Shown here one piece after another: positions 1-5,539 of a stretch of DNA of 10,154 bases. How positions within the stretch are numbered: position 1 is the first letter of the stretch; every line of letters starts with the position of its first letter. This stretch comes from Candidatus Pacearchaeota archaeon (GTDB taxonomy: Archaea > Nanobdellota > Nanobdellia > Pacearchaeales > GW2011-AR1): positions 1 through 10,154 of the forward strand of contig JADHVH010000017.1 of NCBI GenBank assembly GCA_016784085.1, in the 5' to 3' direction. The notes beneath the pieces were generated by a model. That model saw nothing but the letters and a program-made list of their open reading frames with translations, was not told where the DNA came from and searched no databases. Both the position numbers and the translations under genes were made by a program.

Positions 1-456
1 GATGTCACATATAACTTTAAGACCACTACTTCAAATTATTTTGCAAATGATATTTTAGTTCATAATAAATGTTTATTAGGAGATACTTTAATTAATGGGG
101 TAAAAATAGAAGATCTTAAGGTTGGAGATTATGTTAAAGGATTTGTAGAAGGAAAGATAATTGATGTAATGGTTACAAATGTTTATAAAAAATCTTGGAA
201 AGGAGATTTACAAGGATATACTTTTACATTAAATGATGGGAGAGAAATAACTTCAACTCCTAATCACAAATATATGACTGAGGAGGGATATCTTGAAGCT
301 GAAAAATTATCTCTTGGAGATTATTTGGTTACTGAATCTGGAGAGTTTAAAATAGTTAAAATTTCTAAAGAAACAATTACAGAAGATTATGTTTGGGATA
401 TTAGAACAGAATCTGGAAACTATTTTGCAAATGGAATTTTAGTTACTGAAAATTAA
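1..456 (+). CDS. C-terminal part of a protein with tandem Hint (intein/Hedgehog-type autoprocessing) domains; 5' truncated
   Basis: The reading frame is open from base 1 to the TAA at 454-456, giving 151 visible residues; the true start lies outside the window. An ATG at 169 exists but falls inside the Hint fold, so it is not the start. Residues 1-22 are the end of one Hint domain (SNYFANDILVHN, with the His-Asn pair typical of intein C-termini). After one Lys, residue 24 is a Cys opening a second Hint domain of about 128 residues: CLLGDT then KVGDYV (block A), T86-P-N-H89 (TxxH, block B), and NYFANGILV near the C-terminus. Hint domains perform an N-S acyl shift at the first Cys, leading to splicing, cleavage or transfer. 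The last domain ends VTEN-stop, lacking the His-Asn pair and any C-terminal flanking segment. The upstream protein is unknown; a secreted or surface protein is possible but unproven. Confidence 0.8.
   Translation, partial: DVTYNFKTTTSNYFANDILVHNKCLLGDTLINGVKIEDLKVGDYVKGFVEGKIIDVMVTNVYKKSWKGDLQGYTFTLNDGREITSTPNHKYMTEEGYLEAEKLSLGDYLVTESGEFKIVKISKETITEDYVWDIRTESGNYFANGILVTEN
34..60 (+). repeat. Hint C-terminal motif repeat, copy 1
   Basis: This 27-base segment encodes NYFANDILV and matches bases 418-444 at 24 of 27 positions. The copies are exactly 384 bases (128 codons) apart. The nucleotide similarity suggests that the two Hint domains arose by tandem duplication, although selection on the protein motif could also preserve it. 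Confidence 0.6.
418..444 (+). repeat. Hint C-terminal motif repeat, copy 2
   Basis: Second copy of the segment at 34-60, encoding NYFANGILV; the three differences include the Asp-to-Gly change. After this copy the sequence diverges (His-Asn-Lys-Cys in copy 1, Thr-Glu-Asn-stop in copy 2). Confidence 0.6.
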
Positions 457-459
457 TTT

Positions 460-804
460 TTAACTAATTCTTGAACCAAACTCAATATCTGAATCTGTTT
501 GTAGAAGCCTAACTTTTTCATGGCCTTCGTTAGATGCTGCTAGAATCATGCCTTTACTTTCAACACCTCGAATTGTTCTTGGGGCCAAGTTTGTAAATAC
601 TATTATGTTTTTATTTTCTAATTCTTCCTGAGAATAATATGGTTTTAATCCTGCAACCAATGTTCTTTTTTCAAAACCCAAATCAATTTCTAGTTTGTAA
701 AGTTTATCAGCACCTTCAATTTCTTCTGCTTTTAGAATTTTTGCTGTTCTTAGATCTAGCTTTTGCCATTCTGAGAATTGCACTATTCCTTCTACTTCTT
801 CCAT
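460..804 (-). CDS. Stand-alone tRNA-binding domain protein, MetRS beta subunit-like (EMAP-II/CsaA-type OB fold)
   Basis: This 114-residue protein is a single OB-fold tRNA-binding domain of the kind found at the C-terminus of methionyl-tRNA synthetases and in CsaA, Trbp111 and EMAP-II. Family features are visible in order: LDLRTAKILKAEE (16-28) followed by GADKLYKLEIDLG (31-43), RTLVAGLKPYY (47-57), and NLAPRTIRGVESKGMILAA (72-90). In many archaea the MetRS C-terminal domain is a separate gene that dimerises and helps tRNA binding; that role is inferred here because no MetRS catalytic gene is visible. The start codon lies inside the 3' end of the minD-like gene (13-base overlap), so co-transcription is likely. 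No clear Shine-Dalgarno site precedes it. Its stop lies 3 bases from the convergent Hint gene. A CsaA-like chaperone role is the main alternative. Confidence 0.85.
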   Translation of the reverse strand: MEEVEGIVQFSEWQKLDLRTAKILKAEEIEGADKLYKLEIDLGFEKRTLVAGLKPYYSQEELENKNIIVFTNLAPRTIRGVESKGMILAASNEGHEKVRLLQTDSDIEFGSRIS

Positions 805-1568
805 TTTAATCTTTGTAAAAATCTTTTTAATAATTTATCTCTATCTTTTTTAGAATCATATTTTATATCAAGAAGATTAGCTGCTATTTCCTTATATGCT
901 CTAGCAGCATTACTTGAAGGGTGAGTGTGGACAACAGCATCTTTTTCATTTAAAGCTTGTTGAACACAAATATCATCTGGAATCATCCCTAATATTGGGG
1001 ATTCAAGCATTTCTTTAACAGTTTCAGGTTGTAGTTCAAATTTATTTTTTCTAACTTTAGTAATTATAATTCCCTTTATTGGTTTCTTTTTTTCAAGACC
1101 CATTTTAATTGCCTTTAAGGCATCTGTTATAGCGGGCATTTCAGGATTTGTAACAACAATTAATTCATCTGCAATTTCAATAATATCTTTTGCTTCATCT
1201 CCAAGTCCTGCTGCACTATCTATAATTACTATATCTGCAATTTCTTTAAAATCTGCAAGATATTTTTTAATATTTTTAGATTTGATTTTTTTAAGTTCCT
1301 TCATAGAAATAGAGGCAGGAATTATTTTTAATCCAGATTTGTGTTCATAAACTGCTTCAAATACATCTGCCTTTCCTCTAAGTACATGGTTTAAACTTAT
1401 TGGCACTTCAGGAGAATTTAAATGAATTCCAATGTTGGGAGTAGTTAAATTAGCATCAATAACTAAAACATTTTGACCAAAATGATTTATAGCTGCACCT
1501 AAATTAATTGCAGTAGTTGTTTTTCCAACACCTCCCTTACCAGATGTAATCACAATAAGTGTTTTCAT
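792..1568 (-). CDS. minD: MinD/ParA-family P-loop ATPase (MinD-like), with a likely membrane-targeting C-terminal helix
   Basis: This 258-residue protein has the deviant Walker A motif GKGGVGKTT (10-18) including the signature Lys11, VLVIDAN (34-40) with Asp38, and a Walker B strand IVIIDSAAGLG (113-123) with Asp117. LIVVTNPEMPAITDALKAIK (137-156) is typical of the MinD branch, as is the late LGMIPDD (193-199). The final 15 residues (244-258) form a basic, potentially amphipathic helix ending in LKRFLQRLKWKK, resembling the membrane-targeting sequence of bacterial MinD. Such ATPases dimerise on ATP and position partners at the membrane; the target in archaea lacking MinE is generally unclear, and no partner is visible here. 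An A-rich TATA-like stretch (1591-1598) lies about 26 bases before the ATG. The stop is TAG, and the 3' end overlaps the tRNA-binding protein gene. Assignment to MinD rather than another SIMIBI ATPase rests on motifs. Confidence 0.88.
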   Translation of the reverse strand: MKTLIVITSGKGGVGKTTTAINLGAAINHFGQNVLVIDANLTTPNIGIHLNSPEVPISLNHVLRGKADVFEAVYEHKSGLKIIPASISMKELKKIKSKNIKKYLADFKEIADIVIIDSAAGLGDEAKDIIEIADELIVVTNPEMPAITDALKAIKMGLEKKKPIKGIIITKVRKNKFELQPETVKEMLESPILGMIPDDICVQQALNEKDAVVHTHPSSNAARAYKEIAANLLDIKYDSKKDRDKLLKRFLQRLKWKK

Positions 1569-1590
1569 TTTAATTTTATTATCCTAATTT

Positions 1591-1598
1591 TTTTATTT
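1591..1598 (-). promoter_or_regulatory. Possible TATA box for the minD-like gene
   Basis: On the minus strand AAATAAAA is centred about 26 bases upstream of the minD ATG, the spacing expected for leaderless archaeal transcripts. The region is nearly all A/T, so chance matches are common. Confidence 0.3.
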
Positions 1599-1613
1599 TT
1601 ACAAAAAGTCCAT

Positions 1614-2054
1614 TTAGGATAAAAGAAATTGCTTTGTAGTACTTATAAATTTTTCTACGCGATCTGCATAGATTTTAAGCTGTTCTAAATTAATATTTAT
1701 TTCTTCACCCATATAGAATACTCTTAAATTAACATTTTTTCTAAATTCTCCAATTCTTTCTTTTCTAAGGTCTTCTATTTTTCTAAACATTTCAAACATT
1801 TTTATAACTTCTAAAAAATTATCATCTTTCTTGAATAGTTTTTTTATTTCTTCAATTTTTCCTAAAGGATTGCTAGAAATTGTTTTGATTTTCTTTTTCT
1901 TTTTAGCATGAATTAACATTTCTTCAATAGCTGTTTCAATCATAAGTCTCCATCTTATCAAGAGATTTACCATTACATCGCACGTTTTAGTGTATTTTAA
2001 ACTTACATATAATAAATGATCTGCACTTATTTTCTCTTGTATTATTCTTTCCAT
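1614..2054 (-). CDS. Hypothetical helical protein, paralogue of the protein at 2111-2581
   Basis: I do not recognise a named family for this 146-residue, highly charged, probably all-helical protein. No signal peptide or membrane segment is seen. SADHLLYVS near the N-terminus (10-18) matches TADHLIYVT in the upstream neighbour. The C-terminal parts also align loosely: GEFRKNVNLRVFYMGEEINI (102-121) and LKIYADRVEKFI (126-137) against EYLKKDKIIILSKFSEQTII and IKEFVELSKKIL. A lysine run (51-55) follows the second predicted helix. The shared pattern of an N-terminal ADHL motif, two long helices and a closing helix suggests a duplicated family. A HEPN-like fold is conceivable, but the catalytic RxxxxH-type motif was not found. 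It sits 45 bases upstream of minD and 56 bases downstream of its paralogue, on the same strand. Confidence 0.75.
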   Translation of the reverse strand: MERIIQEKISADHLLYVSLKYTKTCDVMVNLLIRWRLMIETAIEEMLIHAKKKKKIKTISSNPLGKIEEIKKLFKKDDNFLEVIKMFEMFRKIEDLRKERIGEFRKNVNLRVFYMGEEININLEQLKIYADRVEKFISTTKQFLLS

Positions 2055-2070
2055 CTAGTATTCTATTCTA

Positions 2071-2080
2071 ATAAATTTTA
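2071..2080 (-). promoter_or_regulatory. Possible TATA box for the 146-residue helical protein
   Basis: Minus-strand TAAAATTTAT is centred about 22 bases before the ATG at 2054, slightly closer than the best archaeal spacing. Weak evidence in an A/T-rich region. Confidence 0.3.
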
Positions 2081-2110
2081 GAAGTAAGTATTAACAACCA
2101 AAAAGGGTTT

Positions 2111-2581
2111 TTATATGTTTCTTAGAAATTTGGATTCTATTTTTTTCAGAATTTTTTTTGATAGTTCTACAAATTCTTTTATTTTTTCTACAGGTATAAT
2201 TGTTTGTTCAGAAAATTTAGATAAAATAATTATTTTGTCTTTTTTTAGATATTCCATTGGGCTTTTTTTATGTTTTTCAGATAAATCTAGAATTTCTACT
2301 ATTAAGTTTACTTCTGAATCAGTAATTTCATATTTTGCAGCACATTTATTTTGAAATGTTTTAAAATTTATTTTGGGATCTGTATTAAGTTTAATTCTTT
2401 TGAAAAGATATTCATATTGAAGTATGGCATTTAAAGAATATATAATTGCATTTTTTGTTTCAAGAAGTATTTTTAATAATAATTTTTTATCTTTTAAAAG
2501 AGGATATGTAACATAAATTAAATGATCTGCAGTAAAAGTTATATTTTTTGCTTTTTCAAGATTTTCTAGAAATTTTTCCAT
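2111..2581 (-). CDS. Hypothetical helical protein, paralogue of the protein at 1614-2054
   Basis: This 156-residue protein is lysine-rich, probably helical and has no recognisable named domain. The motif FTADHLIYVTYPLLKDKKLL (16-35) is followed by a helix holding ETKNAIIYSLNAILQYEYL (41-59), then a variable stretch, then SPMEYLKKDKIIILS (107-121) and a closing amphipathic helix (131-150). The ADHL-Y-V motif and the C-terminal layout are shared with the next gene downstream, pointing to tandem duplication followed by strong divergence. A TATA-like TTATATTA lies about 26 bases before the ATG, so the gene may be transcribed from its own leaderless promoter as well as from secG. From memory, similar ADHL-containing small proteins occur widely in DPANN archaeal genomes; a family search is needed to confirm this. 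No function is assigned. Confidence 0.75.
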   Translation of the reverse strand: MEKFLENLEKAKNITFTADHLIYVTYPLLKDKKLLLKILLETKNAIIYSLNAILQYEYLFKRIKLNTDPKINFKTFQNKCAAKYEITDSEVNLIVEILDLSEKHKKSPMEYLKKDKIIILSKFSEQTIIPVEKIKEFVELSKKILKKIESKFLRNI

Positions 2582-2603
2582 AATAAATAAAGGTTAGAGA
2601 ATT

Positions 2604-2611
2604 TAATATAA
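2604..2611 (-). promoter_or_regulatory. TATA-like box for the 156-residue helical protein
   Basis: TTATATTA on the minus strand is centred 26-27 bases upstream of the ATG at 2581, as expected for a leaderless archaeal mRNA, and it lies in the 54-base gap after nac. Confidence 0.5.
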
Positions 2612-2635
2612 TTGTTGGTATTTAGAACTATATGT

Positions 2636-2965
2636 TTAACTTAATTCTAAGATAGCTTCTGCAAGATCTCCTGTTTTTTCAAGAGTTTCTTTAGCTTCTT
2701 CTTTTGTTTTGCCTGTTTTTTCAACTATTGTTAAAATATCTTCTTCAGAAATAATTGGTGCAGTTGATTCTTCTCTAATATTTCCTGCGATTTGAAAACT
2801 TTCTTGTCCCTGCATATTAATTTTAGTTACAGATGGGCTTTCAATGATAATATTATTTCCATCTGATTTTTTTATTATAACTTCTTCTGCAGAAATCTCC
2901 TCCTGAGACATTCCCATTTGTTTCATGATTGCATTCATTTTTTTTGGATTTAGTCCACCAATCAT
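2636..2965 (-). CDS. nac: Nascent polypeptide-associated complex protein (archaeal NAC alpha)
   Basis: This 109-residue protein has the archaeal NAC layout. The N-terminal MIGGLNPKKMNAIMKQMGM (1-19) is a ribosome-contact and oligomerisation segment typical of archaeal NAC. A NAC beta-barrel domain follows at about 22-65 (EEVIIKKSDGNNIIIESPSV, then QESFQIAGNI), and a C-terminal UBA domain at about 71-108 (ISEEDILTIVEKTGKTKEEA, then EKTGDLAEAILEL). Archaeal NAC forms homodimers and binds ribosomes and emerging chains. It starts only one base after the secG stop codon, so the two are almost certainly one transcript with coupled translation, linking a nascent-chain factor to the translocon subunit. 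Length and motifs are normal for the family. Confidence 0.95.
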   Translation of the reverse strand: MIGGLNPKKMNAIMKQMGMSQEEISAEEVIIKKSDGNNIIIESPSVTKINMQGQESFQIAGNIREESTAPIISEEDILTIVEKTGKTKEEAKETLEKTGDLAEAILELS

Positions 2966-2966
2966 T

Positions 2967-3125
2967 TTATGCGTAAACTACCCCTAGAAGTACTCTAAAT
3001 AAAATTACTAAAATTATAAACCCAATTACATGTGTTGGTTTTAAATGAAGACCTCCAGAATATTCATCACTAAACCTTGTCAATCCTCCAAAACCAGAGG
3101 GCATATTAACTTTATTGTCTGCCAT
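2967..3125 (-). CDS. secG: Preprotein translocase subunit SecG / Sec61-beta
   Basis: This short gene encodes 52 residues: an N-terminal cytoplasmic part with the family motif PSGFGGLTRF (9-18), a linker, and one C-terminal membrane helix (about 33-51, THVIGFIILVILFRVLLGVV). This is the layout of archaeal Sec61-beta, the small tail-anchored subunit of the SecYEG channel. The ATG at 3125 is supported by a TATA-like box 24-25 bases upstream, implying a leaderless mRNA; a second in-frame Met at residue 8 is less likely because it would sit just before the conserved motif. It is the first gene of the minus-strand block and is followed immediately by nac. It is divergent from valS and shares a 74-base intergenic region with it. 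Confidence 0.92.
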   Translation of the reverse strand: MADNKVNMPSGFGGLTRFSDEYSGGLHLKPTHVIGFIILVILFRVLLGVVYA

Positions 3126-3144
3126 GTTTTTTTTATGAATTAAT

Positions 3145-3154
3145 AATATAAAAA
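3145..3154 (-). promoter_or_regulatory. TATA box for the secG-nac transcript
   Basis: TTTTTATATT on the minus strand is centred about 24-25 bases before the secG ATG. It lies in the divergent secG/valS region and is a good fit to an archaeal TATA box with start of transcription at or next to the ATG. Confidence 0.65.
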
Positions 3155-3170
3155 GCTTTGGATGGACAAT

Positions 3171-3178
3171 TTTAAAAA
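3171..3178 (+). promoter_or_regulatory. TATA box for the valS-prf1-scpB transcript
   Basis: TTTAAAAA is centred about 25-26 bases upstream of the valS ATG at 3200, consistent with leaderless transcription. No Shine-Dalgarno motif precedes this start, which supports that reading. Confidence 0.6.
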
Positions 3179-3199
3179 CTTATTTTAATTAGATTTTTC

Positions 3200-5539
3200 A
3201 TGGCTAAGTATAATGCTAAAGAAGTTGAAGATAAAATTAGAAAATTTTGGGCAAAAGAAAAGATTTACAAATTTGATCCAAAATCAAAAAAAGAAGTTTA
3301 TTCAATAGACACTCCTCCTCCTTATATTTCTGGGCGAATGCATATTGGGCATGCTTTTTCTTATTCACAACAAGATTTTATTATTAGGTATATGAGGATG
3401 AAGGGCATGAATATTTTTTACCCTTTTGGAACAGATGATAATGGTTTACCAACAGAGAGATTTATTGAAAAAACAAAAAAAGTTAAAAGTAAGGATTTGG
3501 GAAGGACAGAATTTATTAAGTTATGTCAAAAAACTCTAGAAGAAGTAACTCCCACATGTATTCAGGATTTTATTGATTTAGGTATTTCTTCAGATTATGA
3601 GTTATATTATTCAACTATAGATCGCCATTCACAAAAAATTTCTCAAAAATCTTTTATAGATTTATATAATTCTGGAGATCTTTATAAAAAAAATTATCCC
3701 ACAATGTGGTGTCCAGAATGCCAAACATCCATTGCCCAGGCAGAATTAGAAGATAAAGAATCTGGAAGTCTATTTTCTACAATTAAATTTTCTTGTGAAG
3801 GAAAAGATTTGCTTATAGCAACAACACGTCCAGAATTGCTTGGGGCATGTGTTGCGGTTTTTGTCCCTTTAAAGGATAAAAATTATAAAAATTTAGTGGG
3901 AAAAAAGGCAAAAATACCTTTATTTGATTATGAGGTTCCAATTTTTGAAGATAAATCTGCTGATCCTGAAAAAGGAACAGGAGTAATGATGGTTTGTAGT
4001 TATGGGGATAAGTTCGATGTTGAAGCAATACAGAAATATAAATTAAGTCCAAAAATTATTTTTGAAAAAGATGGAACTTTGAATTTAAATCAATACAAAG
4101 GGCTTAAAATTAAAGAAGCTAGAAAAAAAATTTTAGAAGATTTAAAAGAAAATAATTTAATAAAAGAACAGAAACAAATCCAACATACTGTTAATTGTCA
4201 TGATAAATGTGGTACTGCAGTTGAATTTCTACCAACACCTCAATGGTTTATTAAACTACTAAATAAAAGAAAAGATTATCTTGATCAGGCAGATAAAATA
4301 AGTTGGTATCCTAAATTTATGCATAAGAGATATGAGAATTGGGTTAATGGTCTTGAATGGGATTGGAGTATTTCTAGAAATAGACATTTTGGAATTCCTA
4401 TCCCTGTATGGGAATGTTTAGAATGTAATGAAGTAATTTTGCCTAAAGATAGTGAACTTCCAGTAGATCCTCTTGAAACTAAAAAGAAATGTCCTAAATG
4501 TAAAAAAGATGCAACTCCTGAAAAAATGGTTTTAGATACCTGGGCAACTTCTTCTTTGACTCCCCAAATTGCAGCAGAACTTCCTGGAGCAAAGGGAAAA
4601 GTTAATATTCCTTTTTCATTAAGGCCTAATGCTCATGATATTATTAGGACTTGGGCATTTTATACAATTGTAAAATCTCATTTGCATGAAAAGAAAATTC
4701 CTTGGAAAGATATTGTTATTTCTGGAATTGTTTCTCTTGGTGGAGAAAAAATGTCAAAATCAAAAGGAAATATTGTAGATCCTATTAAAGTAATGGAATT
4801 ATATGGGTCAGATGCCTTGAGGTTTTGGGCTGCAGGTTCAAAACTTGGAAATGATTTAGATTATTTTGAAAAAGAAGTTATGATGGGAAAGAAGTTTGTC
4901 ACAAAACTTTTGAATGCATCTAAATTTGTTTTTATGAATTTAGAAGATTATAAAGGAAATAAACCAAAAAAATTAAATTTAATAGATCAAGTTTTTTTAG
5001 AAAAACTTAATAAAACCATAAAAGAAGCAACAGCTTATTTTGAAAAATATGAATATTCAAAATCAAAATCAGTTGTTGAACAATTTTTTTGGAAAGATTT
5101 TGCAGATAATTATATCGAGATTGTTAAGAAAAGAGTTTATCAGGGAGAAGGGGAATCTAAACTTTCTGCACAATATACTTTGTATAAAGCTCTTTTAGAA
5201 ATTATAAAAATGATTGCTCCTATAACTCCCTTTATTACAGAGGAAATTTATCAAACATATTTTAAAAAATTTGAAAAAGAAAAAAGTATTCATATTTCTG
5301 AATGGCCAAAACATATTAAAAATAAAGGAGATAAAAATAATTTATTTGAACTTTTTATAGAAATATTAACTAAAATTAGGACTGAAAAATCAAATTCTAA
5401 AAAAGCAATGAATGCTGAAATAATTTTAACATTGCCTAAAGAAGATATTAAAAAATTTGAAGAGGTACTAGGAGATATAAAAGATGTTATGAATGCTTCA
5501 GAAATTAAAGAAGGTAAGTTTGGAGTTGAATTTAAATGA
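3200..5539 (+). CDS. valS: Valyl-tRNA synthetase (archaeal type, compact)
   Basis: This class Ia synthetase attaches valine to tRNA-Val in the cytoplasm. The protein has 779 residues. PPPYISGRMHIGH carries the HIGH motif (48-51), and GTDDNGLPTE downstream is characteristic of archaeal ValRS and separates it from IleRS and LeuRS. A zinc knuckle begins at C171xxC174. The CP1 editing domain follows, with ATTRPELL from 207. A second zinc ribbon uses C406/C409 and C431/C434. The second class I signature is KMSKS (517-521), and a helical anticodon-binding domain covers about 610-720. From memory, archaeal ValRS usually has about 860-900 residues, so this is a shortened version with all catalytic motifs present. 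The TGA stop overlaps the ATG of the release factor gene (ATGA), indicating translational coupling. A TATA-like box lies about 25 bases before the ATG. Confidence 0.97.
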   Translation: MAKYNAKEVEDKIRKFWAKEKIYKFDPKSKKEVYSIDTPPPYISGRMHIGHAFSYSQQDFIIRYMRMKGMNIFYPFGTDDNGLPTERFIEKTKKVKSKDLGRTEFIKLCQKTLEEVTPTCIQDFIDLGISSDYELYYSTIDRHSQKISQKSFIDLYNSGDLYKKNYPTMWCPECQTSIAQAELEDKESGSLFSTIKFSCEGKDLLIATTRPELLGACVAVFVPLKDKNYKNLVGKKAKIPLFDYEVPIFEDKSADPEKGTGVMMVCSYGDKFDVEAIQKYKLSPKIIFEKDGTLNLNQYKGLKIKEARKKILEDLKENNLIKEQKQIQHTVNCHDKCGTAVEFLPTPQWFIKLLNKRKDYLDQADKISWYPKFMHKRYENWVNGLEWDWSISRNRHFGIPIPVWECLECNEVILPKDSELPVDPLETKKKCPKCKKDATPEKMVLDTWATSSLTPQIAAELPGAKGKVNIPFSLRPNAHDIIRTWAFYTIVKSHLHEKKIPWKDIVISGIVSLGGEKMSKSKGNIVDPIKVMELYGSDALRFWAAGSKLGNDLDYFEKEVMMGKKFVTKLLNASKFVFMNLEDYKGNKPKKLNLIDQVFLEKLNKTIKEATAYFEKYEYSKSKSVVEQFFWKDFADNYIEIVKKRVYQGEGESKLSAQYTLYKALLEIIKMIAPITPFITEEIYQTYFKKFEKEKSIHISEWPKHIKNKGDKNNLFELFIEILTKIRTEKSNSKKAMNAEIILTLPKEDIKKFEEVLGDIKDVMNASEIKEGKFGVEFK
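5522..5525 (+). promoter_or_regulatory. Shine-Dalgarno-like site for prf1
   Basis: GGAG ends 10 bases before the ATG at 5536, inside the valS 3' end. It supports initiation at the overlapping ATGA by internal ribosome binding or reinitiation. Confidence 0.45.

Noticed and set aside
169..171. ATG as the start of the Hint-domain gene
   Set aside because: The frame stays open to base 1, and the conserved Cys and block A of the Hint domain lie upstream of this ATG, so it is an internal Met.
1801..1920. Low-complexity T-rich tracts that might be terminators or repeats
   Set aside because: They are lysine/isoleucine codons of the minus-strand helical protein seen from the other strand.
2115..2354. 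Plus-strand open frame of 79 codons, Phe/Ser/Ile-rich
   Set aside because: It lies wholly antisense to the 156-residue helical protein, has no family signal, and its composition is what the complement of a lysine-rich gene gives.
3813..4052. Minus-strand open frame of 79 codons
   Set aside because: Antisense within the valS editing domain, where the sense frame has clear conserved motifs.
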